Below, piece after piece: positions 53,513-64,000 of a stretch of DNA of 64,000 bases. Both the position numbers and the translations under genes were made by a program. Under the pieces are notes generated by a model, which was not told where the DNA came from, did not search any database, and worked only from the letters and a program-made list of their open reading frames with translations. The DNA comes from Simmondsia chinensis. Lineage: Eukaryota; Streptophyta; Magnoliopsida; Caryophyllales; Simmondsiaceae. Numbering within the stretch: position 1 is the first letter of the stretch; every line of letters begins with the position of its first letter. Location: NCBI GenBank assembly GCA_018398585.1, contig JAGTTD010000018.1:8191501-8255500 (forward strand). Direction: 5' to 3'.

Positions 53513-54638
53513 GGTGTGTCAACAGACCAAGTTGGGGGATCATTGATATCAGGGACTCTTGCAGCCACTACCAATTCCGGAGGGTGCTTGGATCAACATA
53601 TGTATGGATTTTATAGAAGGACTTCCCAAGTCCGATGGTAGGGAAGTAATTTGGGTCGTGATGGATCGTTTCACCAAATATAGTCATTTTATGGCATTGA
53701 TTCGACCTGTTACAGCTAAAAGGTTGGCTAAGAGCTTCTTTGACAACATATATAAGTTGCACGGATCGCCCCAATCTATTGTCTCTGATAGGGACAAGAT
53801 CTTTATGAGCAACTTTTGGCGAGAACTGTTCAGATTGTTAGGCAAAACCTTGGCACTCAGTTCATCATACCATCCCCAATCGGATGGTCAAACAAAGCGA
53901 GTCAATCAGTGTGTTGAGCAGTATCTTCGGAGTATGGTTTTCTCACGGCCTCGAGAGTGGAATCAATGGCTTTCGTTAGCGGAGTATTGGTTCAATACCC
54001 ATTTCCATGCTTCCCTTGGCACTTCTCACTTTCAAGCATTGTATGGGTATGCACCATCCTCTCCAATGCTGCTGCAACAGCCAAATCAGTCCGGATCTGC
54101 AGCAGGGGACCTGGTACAGTAGCGATAGCATATGCTCCAGGTTCTTAAGGACAACCTTCATCAAGCTCGTGCTCGAATGAAATTTTATGCTGACAAAAAG
54201 AGGGTGGACAAAGCGTATGAAGTTGGAGACATGGTCTACCTAAAATTACAACCCTATAGCCAGTCCTCATTGGCTGTCAGGAAAAGTGTCAAGCTAAGTG
54301 CGCGTTACTTTTGTCCTTACAAAATCTTGGAGAAGATCGGCAATGTTGCTTATAAACTTGATTTACCGCCACAATCGTACATTTACCCGGTGTCCCATGT
54401 TTCTTTATTGAAAAAGCAGGTCAAGAAGGGTGTTAAAGGCTCACAAACTCCACCGAAAATAGGGGCAAATGGAGCATTACTGCTGGGGCCAGTAGCTTTC
54501 AAGAAGCCGAGCAAGATCGCAGCTGGTACTGGCACTTTTCAGCAGCTTTTAGTGAGGTGGTTGAACTTGGATAAGAATGTCGTCATATGGGCGAATCCTA
54601 CATTCTTGAAGGGCCAATTTTCGAGCTTTTCTCCTTGA
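53460..54638 (+). pseudogene. GY5 integrase and C-terminal tail
   Basis: CEVCQQTKLGDH-stop (53510-53545), PEGAWINICMDFIEGLPKSDG (53577), VVMDRFTKYSHF, DRDKIFMSNFW, YHPQSDGQTKRVN (53868), WLSLAEYWFNTHFHASLGTS. Stops at about 54120 and 54126, then QARARMKFYADKKRVDKAYEV, VGDMVYLKLQPYSQSS, VSHVSLLKKQV and the chromodomain-like RWLNLDKNVVIWANPTFLKG. The integrase D,D-35-E residues appear present. Confidence 0.87.
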
Positions 54639-54667
54639 GGACAAGGAGCTTCTCAAGAGGGAGGGAA

Positions 54668-55059
54668 TGTTATAAATCATTTAGCATTTCGATTGTAATT
54701 GATCTTTAATTGTTTGTAATGTGTTGGGTGCTGTTGAGTTGTAATTTGATTGTTAGTTGCTGGTCGGTTGGCGCCAAAATCAGGTATTAAAGTCAATATC
54801 GGTCAAATGAGGCGGCTTGCTTGATTTAGGCGCCAAATTGGTTATAGCGGTTAGTATTGTGTGTGTCTTGATGCATTGTTCCAAGATCTATTATAAATAG
54901 ATCTAATGCTTGTAATATCTTCATTCAATGAATAACAACCTGATTTCCTTTTGGAAAATCCTCTCTATTTCTTTACTTCTCATCTACTTTCAATTCTCTT
55001 CTCATCTTATCTCTCTCTTCCACAAGGTTAGCTACCAATCTAGGTTTTCGTAGTCAACA
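54668..55059 (+). repeat. GY5 3' LTR
   Basis: 392 bp, starts TGTTATAAATCATTTAGC after AAGAGGGAGGGAA and ends TAGTCAACA. It shares TTGGCGCCAAA and the palindromic TATA with the GY2 LTR. Confidence 0.88.
54894..54914 (+). promoter_or_regulatory. palindromic TATA box, GY5 LTR
   Basis: AGATCTATT, ATA, AATAGATCT, the same 21 bases as both GY2 LTRs although the surrounding LTR has diverged. Confidence 0.65.
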
Positions 55060-56098
55060 CAATCCCTTTCAAAGCTAAGTGAGCTTCACCTCAATCATGT
55101 CACTTAACACGACATAGCAACATACTTAAGAAACTTCTTTATTCACTGCAAGTCAATGATCAAGTTGTAGTTAAGCAACTTAACCTCCTATCCTAACCCA
55201 ATACATCATTTCTAAACTGAAAAGTCCGACATGAACCACACATATTACCGTACGCAATTAGTTTATACTTTAACCAACTTCTTAATAAGATATTTAATAC
55301 CACTGCCAGTCAACAACTTGGTAGAGAGCAAAATAAGATATCGTCTTCATCTACTTAGTGCCACCTTCGCAATCGCATACATTCTGCATGTAAGCAGCAC
55401 TTCCAAAGCACGAAAATAACTTCTCGACAATCATAACAACTCAATAGTAAAAATCACTTCAGAGGATGACAATCTAAACAACTAGCAATAAGGAAAAAAA
55501 AATCCAATATCCACAATAGTCTATTCTAAGTTGTCTTGAACTTTCTTAAAAATAATCTAAAACTCCTTTCACAGCTTATTTGATCGCGATCCTAAGGCTA
55601 GAATAAACAAAGAATGTGCATTCCACACCAATGGCATCCTTGAAGGTCTTTTGTCATTAACATCCTATAAACTCACCTTATAGAGTTTTTTGCATTCGAT
55701 ACCAATATAAACGAAATACTACAAGCCATCAACATAAACGACATACTACAAGCCATAAAAAAACTCATCATTGATAAGTCACACATTAAGTGATTTACTC
55801 AACATGAGTGATGCCAAGCTCATCAATTCATAAATGAACATCTAAGGCAAACAAACATTAGCCGTTGACGTCCTATAAGGATAGTATACCATAAGTTTGT
55901 CGTTTAAAAGGTAATGGCTTTAGAAATAAGTTATTTCTAACAACGTTGTCTTTATTTTGTTATGTACACTCAAAATATCTGTTATCAAACAAATGTGTTA
56001 TACTGACACGCTTGGTTTAATCTACCACCTTGAAGGTGCCTTACTTTATCCTGGTATTCTACACGTAACACCTGACGATTATCCATGTACGTACCTAC
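55060..56098. other. unassigned AT-rich DNA
   Basis: No domain recognised on either strand. Contains short repeats such as ACGAAATACTACAAGCCATCAACAT and ACGACATACTACAAGCCATAAAA (55710-55760). It could be degraded minus-strand retroelement sequence. Confidence 0.35.
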
Positions 56099-56325
56099 CA
56101 CCATGGTCCGCCCTAGTGCAACCACCCGCAATGGGTGCAATGCATATCACCACGGTCCACCCTGGTGCCACCACCCCCAACGGGTGCAAGGCTTATCACC
56201 ATGGTTCACCCTGGTGCAACCACCCACAACAGGTGCAATATTTATCACCGTGGTTCGCCCGGGTGCAACCACCCTCAATGGGTGCAATACTTATCACCCT
56301 AGTTCGTCCTGGTGCAATCAACAGT
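56099..56325 (+). repeat. 49-bp minisatellite, 5 units
   Basis: CACCATGGTTCRCCCTGG, TGCAACCACCC, CAATGGGTGCAA, TACTTAT units start at 56099, 56148, 56197, 56246 and 56295, exactly 49 bp apart. Overlapping open frames here arise from the repeat. Confidence 0.9.
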
Positions 56326-56511
56326 AACAAATACAGTACGAGACACCTCGACTTGCTTGAAGGTTATTTAAAGGAAATATATTAAGTGCCATTATTTACT
56401 TATCACTCGACATATATGGTGTGTAGTTTATAACATTGAATTGCAGGTTTAAAAGATAGGGTAAGCAAATGCCGAACACTAAACACCCTAACCTCATCTA
56501 GTTGTGTCTTT

Positions 56512-56530
56512 TATACATATATACATATAC

Positions 56531-56600
<70 letters not shown>
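56512..56600. repeat. (AT)n microsatellite
   Basis: TATACATATATACATATACATA followed by an almost pure (TA)n tract to 56600. Confidence 0.95.
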
Positions 56601-56603
<3 letters not shown>

Positions 56604-56866
56604 ATTTATGTTTTAAATGAATACATTAAGTTAAGAACCAGGGAACTTCAAACATATATGACCTGCTCGTCAGAATAATGTGATCGAAATGCATCATGCT
56701 CATGACTTTATGGATATTACAAACTAAATACCGATGGCTAGTCATGATAGCCATATCCGCATATGCTTATTACATAAAACTCATAACACAACAAGCACAT
56801 ATGAAAATAAAGGAACAAAATGATGCAGATACTCTATGATTCAAAAGTTCCCAAAAGCTCATACGC
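56601..56866. other. unassigned spacer
   Basis: No coding sequence or repeat recognised; the last bases form the LINE-4 target site. Confidence 0.4.
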
Positions 56867-56880
56867 ATTACACAAATAAA

Positions 56881-58761
56881 CTGAGGGTTTCTTCCATTCT
56901 AGTCGCAGCGTTCGTCTCTCTCCCCTTATATGTTTGTTATCACTATGGAGGGTCTCAGAGGTCTGCTTTGCCTAGCTATTGATGACCCACGATTTCATTA
57001 TCATCCTTGTTGTCGCCGCACTATGTTGACGCATCTTTGTTTTGCTGATGACTTGATGATCTTTTGTTGGGGTGATTTGGGCAATGTCACTGTTGTTCGT
57101 GAGGCCTTAGACTGCCTTGCTGTGCTTTCGAGACTTTCCTCGAATGCAACAAAGAGGTCTTTTTTCTTAGCTTGAGTTGATTCCTAGATTCAGAGAGATA
57201 TTCTTAGCACTCTGGGTTTCAGTCTTGAGCAGTGCCCAGTCTGCTATTTGGGAGTGCCCCTCATCACTTCTCGGCTACACTATGTCGACTGCAAGCCTCT
57301 CTTGGATTGCATTCTCTTTTGCATTCGCCTCTGGACCTCTCATTCACTATCTTATGCCGGGCGCCGTCAACTCAATCGGTCTGTCCTCTTTGCCATTCAA
57401 GTCGACTGGTCATCGATCTTCATGCTCCCGAAGATGATGATCAGGAAGATTGAGTCGGTCATAGCATCTTTTCTTTGGCGTGGCTCTTCCCTGACCCCCC
57501 AAGGGAGCGAAGGTAGCCTGGAGGCATTTATGCTACCCTAGGTGGGAGGGTGGCCTTGGTATTTGTCGTCTTGCCGAGTGGAATCAGGCTTCGATTATGA
57601 AGAATATCTGGTTTCTTCTCTCTGATCCTTCTTCCTTATGGCCGTGCTAGGTTCATCTGAACTGGCTTCGAGGTAGAAGTTTCTAGACGGTTTGAGCAAC
57701 GAGCTCATCTTCATGGTGTTGGTGTCAGATCCTCTCAGTCCGTCGCCTCTGTTCCGGTCTGATCTTTCATGTCATAGGCGACGGCCTTGACACTGCTTTA
57801 TGGACTAATAATTGGCTCCCACATAGATGTTTGTCGGAGGGCTTCCCTGCTCAGCTGTTTACCTCTTCTAGGCATTTGTGGGACTCTCGAGTCTCAGGCC
57901 TTATTGTTGGTGATCAGTGGAGTTTTTCTCAGGGTTGTTCAAAGCTCTGTCCTATTTGGGATATGATCGATTTCAGCCCTTGTGCTGGTGTTGCGGATTC
58001 CATTCGGTGGTTGGGTGACCCTTCGGGGAAATTCACCACCAAGTCCGCTTGGGAGATGATACGGAGTAGAAGAGCGGAGGATACTATTCACCACCTACTG
58101 TGGTTCTCTTTGCATATCTCGAGGCACTCCTTCCTTCTTTGGCTCGCTTCTAGGAAGCGTCTTTGGACTCGGGATCAGCTCATTCGCTTTGGTGCACCAG
58201 GAGCTCAGAGTGTCTATGTTTTCTATGGCCTTGCTGATCAGACCCGTGAGCATCTCTTCTTCTCTTGTACATTTTCTGCTTTGGTCTGGAGATTCATCAC
58301 TCCGTATACGTCTATTTCTTGGCTTCACTTCCTTGGGATGATCTCGTTACCTGGGCTGCTCAGCACCTTTAGGGGCATGAGATTGGCAGCGTTATTGCTC
58401 GTCTCTACCTCTCAGCGACCATGTACACTCTCTGGTATGAGCGCAACCTTCGGGTTCAGCGGTCGCAAACCAGATCAGTTGCGGCTGTTCAAGAGAAGAT
58501 TACGGGTTTAGTTTGGAGTCGCTTGCTTGCTGCTCCTTTGTTTTGAGGAGCTGATCGCCATACCTCCTTGCTACGGAAATGGGGTTTTGACTGTTAGCTT
58601 TTCTTTGTTTCATTGCATGATGATGATTGTTTGTATGGACTCTACTTAGACATGTAGTTTTCATTCATGTAGGCTTCGGCCATCTCCTAGGGTATGCCCC
58701 TTGAATTCTATACTATTTTTTTTCACCTATATATTTCGCTGAATTACACAATAAAAAAAAA
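56881..58761 (+). mobile_element. LINE-4, 5'-truncated L1-type LINE
   Basis: Starts in the middle of RT and runs to the poly-A (AATAAAAAAAAAA) near 58752-58761. Perfect 14-bp target duplication ATTACACAAATAAA at 56867-56880 and 58762-58775, so both ends are exact; the truncation is original, as is usual for LINEs. The 3' UTR wording (GTATGGACTCTACTTAG, TATACTATTTTTTTTCACC, TATATATTTCGCTGA) matches the LINE-1 3' end. Confidence 0.93.
56930..58515 (+). pseudogene. LINE-4 RT end and zinc-binding domain
   Basis: ITMEGLRGLLCLAIDDPRFHYH, RRTMLTHLCFADDLMIFCWGD with intact FADD (57026-57045), then a stop at 57175 and frame changes. LGVPLITSRLHYVDCKPLLDC (57244), SFLWRGSSLTP, frameshifts, then an open 226-codon stretch (57831-58511) with SIRWLGDPSGKFTTKSAWEMI, HHLLWFSLHISRHSFLLWLA, SRKRLWTRDQLIRFGAPG and QTREHLFFSCTFSALVW. 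This corresponds to the LINE-1 region at 2742-1500. Confidence 0.88.
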
Positions 58762-58775
58762 ATTACACAAATAAA

Positions 58776-59239
58776 GATTGCCCATTTGGACAAACAAAAA
58801 GATAAAAGGTTCCTTTAAATCCCTAAAAAGCTAGAAGCCCTTATAGGGCAAACAGTGTATTAAACACTATGTTAAGATCTACAATTAGGCTAAAAGCCTT
58901 GCTAAGGCTCATGATTTGCCCTGCACCCAATTATGAGCCAAAACAAGTTAAATATGTAGTAAAAAGCCAAAACCTTGATACACAGCTTAATTAGAACCTG
59001 CACTTAGATACTACACTCTGTAGAAAACAAAACATAATGCTAAAATGCCTCCATCGCTTAAACAGACATGGCACACTAGCTAACTACAGTTAAGTACTGA
59101 CGTATAATCCACTCCATGGCTAAACTTGGAATGACCGAAGTTTGATCATGAGTGGGGGGACAATATGTTTATAATGCTAACCCGATATTTTAAAGTATCA
59201 GCCAAAAATTTTAAATGCTCATCGTACTAGCTCGATATC
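58776..59239. other. unassigned spacer
   Basis: AT-rich. Short direct repeats around AAAAGCTAGAAGCCCTTATAGGGC and TAGGCTAAAAGCCTTGCTAAGGC (58837-58915). No gene seen. Confidence 0.4.
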
Positions 59240-59903
59240 CACTTATCTAATACTCGCAACATGCAAAATAGCACCACAAGGGTGTCCAAAAGAGTGGGCG
59301 AACAAATGGGCCCCCCAAAGAATTGGGGGCAACCCCGACTAGTGGTCCCCCCCCCCCCCCCCCCCCAGTGGGCCAAACTGGTAGCCCGAGTTATGGGAAA
59401 CCACCTGGTTGCCCAAGATCTGGGCGACCGGTCACCCCAGCTTGCCGATATACTTGGGGTGGGGGCACATTCCCTCACCCCCGTTTCCTCTCTCAACTCC
59501 CTCTCTCTCTTCGATACTCTCCCTTCTACACTCTCTCTCTCTTTCCCAAGGCCAGCGTTGTCAAAGGTAGGCCACTTCACGCCTCAACCTCCTATCGTCC
59601 TTCACGTTCATCTCTCTAGAGCAATAACTACTCAGCCTTCTACTCTTCTCAGGCTAAGTCCTTTATATCTTTTATATGTATTTATTACCTATTGTTAATA
59701 TTATCTTATGAGATAAATATTGACTTGAGTGTCGGAGGGGTCCCTTGTGGGTTACCCCATGGGCCCCTCTAACCGTTTATTTGAATCTTGCAAGAAATAT
59801 CAAGCTGGGCGTCCAGCTAGAGCTTGTGTCTAGCTCTTCCTTTTGAACCTCATCTCATATACCATTGGATGAATAAGCTCACATACCAAATTCATCGAAA
59901 ACA
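59240..59903 (+). repeat. Tat-like LTR (left edge uncertain)
   Basis: Contains TTGAGTGTCGGAGGGGTCCC (59733-59752), a phrase typical of plant Tat-type gypsy LTRs, TCTAGAGCAATAACTACTCAGCC, AAGAAATATCAAGCTGGGCG and AGCTAGAGCTTG; ends CGAAAACA at 59903. It has a C20 run at 59347-59366 and CT-rich tracts. Related to 43150-43346. No primer site follows; GY6 coding starts within 5 bases. Confidence 0.65.
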
Positions 59904-59907
59904 ATGG

Positions 59908-62088
59908 ATTAACAAAAACTCTTTGCCAACCTCTCCAAGTGTTCCTTTGCCCAAACTTAAGTAGGATACTTGGGTCATATAATTTCCTATGATGGTCTTG
60001 CAATTGATGCATCCAAGGTTCAAGCTATGAGACAAAGGCCAATTCCCACTTCCCTCAAGCAATTAAGAGGGTTTTTAGGCCTCATAGGTTATTACATGAA
60101 GTTCATCCAGGGTTATAGAGTCAATTCTAAGCCTTTGAATGAACTTCTCAAGAAGGATTCCTTTGCTTGGTCTGCAACAGCTCAAGAAGCTTTTGAGAAC
60201 TTGATATTGGCAATGTGTACAGCTCCGGTGTTGAGGATGCCTGATTTCAATGAGTCTTTTGTTATAGAGACTGATGCTTGCAGCGAGGGAGTAGGAGCAG
60301 TGTTATCTCAATAGGGCAGACCTATTGCTTACCTCAACCAAGACTTAAGTCTAAGACATTTGAGCGCTTGTAAATTTATGAGAAGGAATACTTAGCTATT
60401 TTAATGGCATTTTGGAAGTGGAGATAGTATCTTGAGGGCCATCACTTCGTGATCAAAACAAACCATCAGAGTCTAAAATACATCTTGGAGCAGAAGATTA
60501 CCACCAGGGTGCAGCATAAGAGGTTAATGAGGATGTTGGCGTTGGATTATTCCATTGAGTATCGAAAAGGGAAGGAAAAAACTGCTGCTGATGCACAGTC
60601 AAGAAGACAGGAAGGAAGTAATTCAGCATTTTTGTCCGTTATTACAGCTGTTTTGCCTTCTTGGATGGGAGAAGTGTAGAAGTCTTATGTAGAAGATCAA
60701 TTTTCTCGTGATCACATAATAGCCTTGAGTATTCAGAGGCCATTAGCAGAGGCTGATACTACTAATGTTACATTGATCAATAGCATTACCAAAGTTGGTA
60801 GGGTTTACATTGGAACAGCCACAACTATGAGGAAACAAGTCATCATGGCATTCCATTCTTCATCTTTGGAGGGTCATTCAGGTATTGAAGGGACTTACCA
60901 AAGAATCAAGTAGCACTTTCATTGGCAAGGAATGAAGAAGGAAGTAATAGAGTGTGTGCAAACTTGTGATGTGTGTCCACGCACTAAGAGTGATCATGTG
61001 CCTTATCCGGGGCTACTTCAACCTCTTCCAATTCTAGAAGGAGCATGGCAGCACATAAGTATAGATTTTATAGAGGGGCTGCCCAAGTCTAAAGGGAGGG
61101 AGATCATCTGGGTGGTGGTAGATCGTTTTACAAAGTATGGGCATTTTTTTGAGCTTAGTCATCCTATATGTGCTGAAGGACTTGCAAAGGTGTTCTTAGA
61201 TAACATTTATAAACTTCATGGTCTCCCTTAAACCATCCTATCTGATCGGGATAGACTATTCACAAGTAATTTTTGGCAAGAATTGTTCAAGCTCTTGGGA
61301 TCTACATTTGCTCTAAGTTCTTCATCTCATCTCCAAACGGATGGCTAGACTGAGTTGTTGAATCAATGTGTGGAGCAATATTTGCATAGTATGTCATTTC
61401 ATAATCCCAAACATTTGTGCAAATGGCTGTCATTAGTAGAATTTTTGCACAATACTCATTCTTCTTTGGGCACTACTCCATTCAATGCTCTATATGGTTA
61501 TGCTCCCCCATTTCCAATAGTGTCATAAAATGATACAACCAATGTAACTGAAGTCAGAGACATTATGCAACAAAGAAGACAGTTAGTTCAATAGTTGAAA
61601 GATAATCTGCAGCTGGCTCAATCCCGAATGAAATTCTTTGCGGATAGGAGGAGAACTGATTGATCCTTTGAATTTGGAGATATGTTGTACTTGAAATTAC
61701 AGCCTTGCTGTCAATCCTCTGTGGTAGTACACAAGAATGTGACACCGAAGGCTCAATATTTTGGTCCCTACAAGGTTCTGCAGAAGCTAGGATCCGTAGC
61801 ATATCGCTTGGATCTGCCTTCGGATGCAGTTATTCACCCAGTCTTTCATGTATCTCGGTGAAAGAAACATGTTGCTGCTAATGTAGAATGTTCAGTTCCA
61901 CCCCCTATTGCTTCCTCAAATGGCGTTGTCCTCTAAGAGCCTTTGGCCATTCTGGGTTCCCACACTGTCCAACAACATGGCAAGAAAGTCCAGCAAGTTC
62001 TAATTCAATGGGCCAACCTTCGAAAATTAGATGCAACCTAGGAAGATCTTAAGTTTATTAAGAGTCAATTTCCTATTTTTGATTCTTG
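59908..62088 (+). pseudogene. GY6 pol remnant
   Basis: [36 protein letters not shown] (59920-60020), [18 protein letters not shown], RNase [17 protein letters not shown] (60267), then a stop (CAA to TAG region), LKYILEQKITTRVQHKRL, integrase HSSSLEGHSGIEGTYQ...CDVCPRTK (the CxxC motif is kept), SIDFIEGLPKSKGREIIW (61057), DRDRLFTSNFW, SSHLQTDG-stop-TELLN (61325), the tail VFHVSR-stop and KFIKSQFPIFDS (62050-62088). More than ten stops. Confidence 0.85.
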
Positions 62089-62118
62089 AGAAAAGAATCT
62101 TTTCTTAGGGGTGAGTAT

Positions 62119-62443
62119 TGTTATGAATTGTCATTCAATTGGTTAAGTAATAGCTTCTTGTAATAGCTTCCCGCTAGCCGTGTATTGCTTTAGCTTTCAA
62201 TAACTAGTTTTGAAGGGAATGTCAGTTATAGCGGTTAATGGACAAGATATTTTGATTGTATTTGCCATCTTTAGTTTAGATGGTATAAGTAGTTGTATCA
62301 TCAATTATAAAGATCATTGAATGAAATAGAAAATATCTTCCTTCTGATCTCAACTCTCTATCTTTCTCATCTCTCTCTCAGTTCTTCCTCATCTCATATT
62401 CTCTCTCCTAGGTTATGATCCAAAATCGTCTTAAATCATAACA
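62119..62443 (+). repeat. GY6 3' LTR
   Basis: 325 bp, starts TGTTATGAATTGTC after TTTCTTAGGGGTGAGTAT and ends CTTAAATCATAACA. Confidence 0.85.
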
Positions 62444-62639
62444 ATTTTGGACTAAAGGGACTAAGTTTCCCTTCCTTTTGTATAAGAATATATGTAGTTT
62501 TGTTTTAAGCTAATATACTAGTTTGTATTAAAAATTATTATATATGTAAATTAATGATACTTCAATCAAGACTGAATGTTTCATTACTTTTATTGAGCAT
62601 AAAAACCTTGTAGGTTACAAGCGAGCCTACAATGTGCAA
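62444..62639. other. unassigned, right of GY6
   Basis: AT-rich; no coding sequence. TTTCCCTTCCTTTTGTATAAG and TTTCATTACTTTTATTGAGC resemble the untranslated parts of Tat-type elements but are not diagnostic. Confidence 0.35.
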
Positions 62640-63380
62640 GCCCCAATTCCAGTGGGTTTGGGGTGTTATGGTACGAGGTTGTTATTCTAAATGACGAGCT
62701 ATTCATGACTTGCTCAAACTTTGTTGAAGCAACATCTTGCAAAGATATAGTAGGAGCCCTCAAGGTGATCAGGGCCTCTTCCTTCGAAACAATGATCGAA
62801 GGAATCGAACAAGATGGTAACATTGATATTTCTGGAGGACCACTAGCTAAGGTCGAGGTAAACTATGTCCAAGTAGAGTGTATAGGCTCTGAATTTTGTT
62901 ACTTTATGAGACCCCTCTTGGGATGAGGGAGACATTCAAGACTCACATGGAGCCCTATGAAGGAAGAGCAAACCCTCCAACTAGAGGCCCAACTTTTTGC
63001 TCCCTCCGTATTGCAAAGTTGTTGGCCTGGCAAGCTGAGGACAAACTCTGGACAGAACAATCATTTCGAGCATGGTTTTGGGCTTTAGACATTATAAGAT
63101 AAGGAAATGGTATTTGGCTAACTTGAAAGCAACACCAGCTAAGATGGACGACTGAAGAGCCTAGGTTGAGGACCCATTGATAGAGGTTAACCTGGGGTTA
63201 GAAAAAGATCCTAGACCTACCTTCATGAGTGGTTTGCTCTCTAAAGAACAGAGGAGCGAATACATAGACTTTCTATATGAGTTCAAAAGATATAATTATT
63301 TTTTGATTGTTGGTATTCATCAGGACTTGAATCGCAAGGATTGTAACTTATCAGAGATGATATTGGGACATTCATCTTGA
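62640..63380 (+). pseudogene. Tat-type gypsy polyprotein fragment
   Basis: The clearest part is VEDPLIEVNLGLEKDPRPTF, MSGLLSKEQRSEYIDFLYEF and LNRKDC (63165-63350), which matches the region just before RT in Tat/Athila-type polyproteins (normally FKD-FAW-EMPGLDR). Upstream, 62663-62926 is open (SSFETMIEGIEQDGNIDISGG, VNYVQVECIGSEFCYFMRPLL) and probably belongs to the same protein, but I do not recognise it. Frameshifts between pieces; RT itself is absent. Confidence 0.65.
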
Positions 63381-64000
63381 AGCTATGAATCTGGAAAAAA
63401 AAAATTAAAAAGGGAAATAGAACATCCCTGCTGGATCGTGCCAAAGCAATAATATTTCTTCAATCATGAAATATTTCCTTGTTTCACATCATTATACATG
63501 CCAAAGCAATGATATCTCATATAATATCTGATAATATTAGAGTTACTTAGCTTGGATAATTAAGGGAACCTAATGCGATTAAGAAATTATTTAATGGTTA
63601 AATAAAATTAGGAATATGATTCTAATAATGACTATAGGATAATTACACATGAAAGAATGACCCTCCATTTAAAATTTTTAGTATGGGAGCCAAGTTCGTT
63701 GAATCTGCATGATCTCCATTTTCAGTCTAATAATATAGTAGATAGGTGCTACTCCCTGAGCATGGTGCTTATTTGCGTAGTACATGGTTCAACTTCTTTA
63801 GGATAGATTGAGGTACGGGAAAATAGATGTGACCACGTTGACATGAAGTATCTTATCAACTTGTGTTGATGTCTAAGTAATAGTAACTTGACTATGATAG
63901 TAGGTAGTCTCTTGAGGAGCACTGCAATTTTATCTTAAAGGCTAAGATAGGAATAGTGAGTTAATTATGTTTAGTAAACACATTAATTAAGAATAGTTCT
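63381..64000. other. unassigned AT-rich right end
   Basis: No domain or LTR pair recognised. Two similar phrases occur at about 63435 and 63499 (GCCAAAGCAATAATATTTC and GCCAAAGCAATGATATCTC). Could be LTR sequence continuing past the window. Confidence 0.3.

Larger units (their letters stand above)
50388..55059 (+). mobile_element. GY5, 5'-truncated Ty3/gypsy, GY2 family
   Basis: Aligns with GY2 from gag (27478 onward) to the end of the 3' LTR; the 5' LTR, primer site and gag N-terminus are missing. The 3' LTR is 54668-55059. It keeps the longest open RT-RNase H frame in the window (531 codons). Protein wording is close to GY2 through gag, RT and integrase. Confidence 0.88.
59908..62443 (+). 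mobile_element. GY6, 5'-truncated Ty3/gypsy element
   Basis: From the end of RT to the 3' LTR (62119-62443); closest in wording to GY3 and GY1. It begins within 5 bases of the Tat-like LTR end, so that LTR may have inserted into GY6, or a deletion joined them. Confidence 0.85.

Noticed and set aside
56085..56385. Two overlapping open frames as a small repetitive protein gene
   Set aside because: A 49-bp repeat is not a multiple of three, so frames change each unit; no start context or domain.
62663..63102. Possible host gene at the right end
   Set aside because: Neighbouring sequence at 63165-63350 is Tat-type polyprotein, and this stretch is most simply part of the same broken element.

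Overview
The window looks like a piece of angiosperm nuclear genome, probably pericentromeric or another repeat-dense part of a plant chromosome. The evidence is the content: plant Ty1/copia and Ty3/gypsy retrotransposons with initiator-Met-tRNA primer sites, plant L1-type LINEs with a DUF4283-like ORF1 and an RVT zinc-binding tail, a plant SINE 3' end, an hAT transposon, a long-TIR foldback element and several tandem arrays. I recognise no intact host protein gene and no host RNA gene. Species cannot be read from the sequence.

Layout. 1-10999: a ~2 kb LTR (family LTR-A) split by a minus-strand LINE (LINE-1, 835-9918), itself split by a second LTR-A element (4294-6538). 11000-12310: unassigned. 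12316-17394: a complete Tork/TNT1-like copia element with 494-bp LTRs and a GGTCA target duplication. 17395-18344: unassigned. 18345-19195: Tat-type gypsy RT fragment (minus). 19196-24957: LINE-2, replaced in its middle by a 5'-truncated gypsy (GY1, 21408-23976). 24958-25888: 5' end of a minus-strand gypsy. 25889-33666: 3' end of the copia element that carries LTR-A, with a complete gypsy (GY2, 26419-32137) inside its LTR. 33667-34130: a second partial LTR-A fused to the first. 34327-40943: an old chromovirus (GY4) split by a complete gypsy (GY3, 34758-39907). 40978-41613: LINE-3 fragment (minus).

41870-42770: foldback element with a SINE in one arm. 42801-45841: an LTR with a primer site, followed not by gag but by a 180-bp tandem array (about 8 units) and then a 17-18-bp array, all sharing an ACGCCCAC-type motif. 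45842-49805: a 43-bp minisatellite split by an hAT element (46172-49734) with 8-bp target duplications; its 5' end plus flank is triplicated. 50388-55059: gypsy GY5. 56099-56325: 49-bp minisatellite. 56881-58761: 5'-truncated LINE-4 with a perfect 14-bp target duplication. About 59240-59903: Tat-like LTR. 59908-62443: truncated gypsy GY6. 62640-63380: another Tat-type polyprotein fragment.

GY2/GY5 form one small gypsy family and GY1/GY3/GY6 a related one (5.2-5.7 kb when complete, LTRs of 315-415 bp, C-terminal chromodomain-like tail; Reina-like by inference). Every coding region is broken by stops or frameshifts. Many stops sit where CAA, CAG, CGA or TGG is expected, as methylation-driven C-to-T decay would give. 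No pathway links these genes; the biology is layered insertion, truncation, recombination and decay. The least conventional parts are the 42801-45841 repeat complex, the triplicated hAT end, the palindromic TATA boxes in gypsy LTRs, and the foldback-SINE nest.
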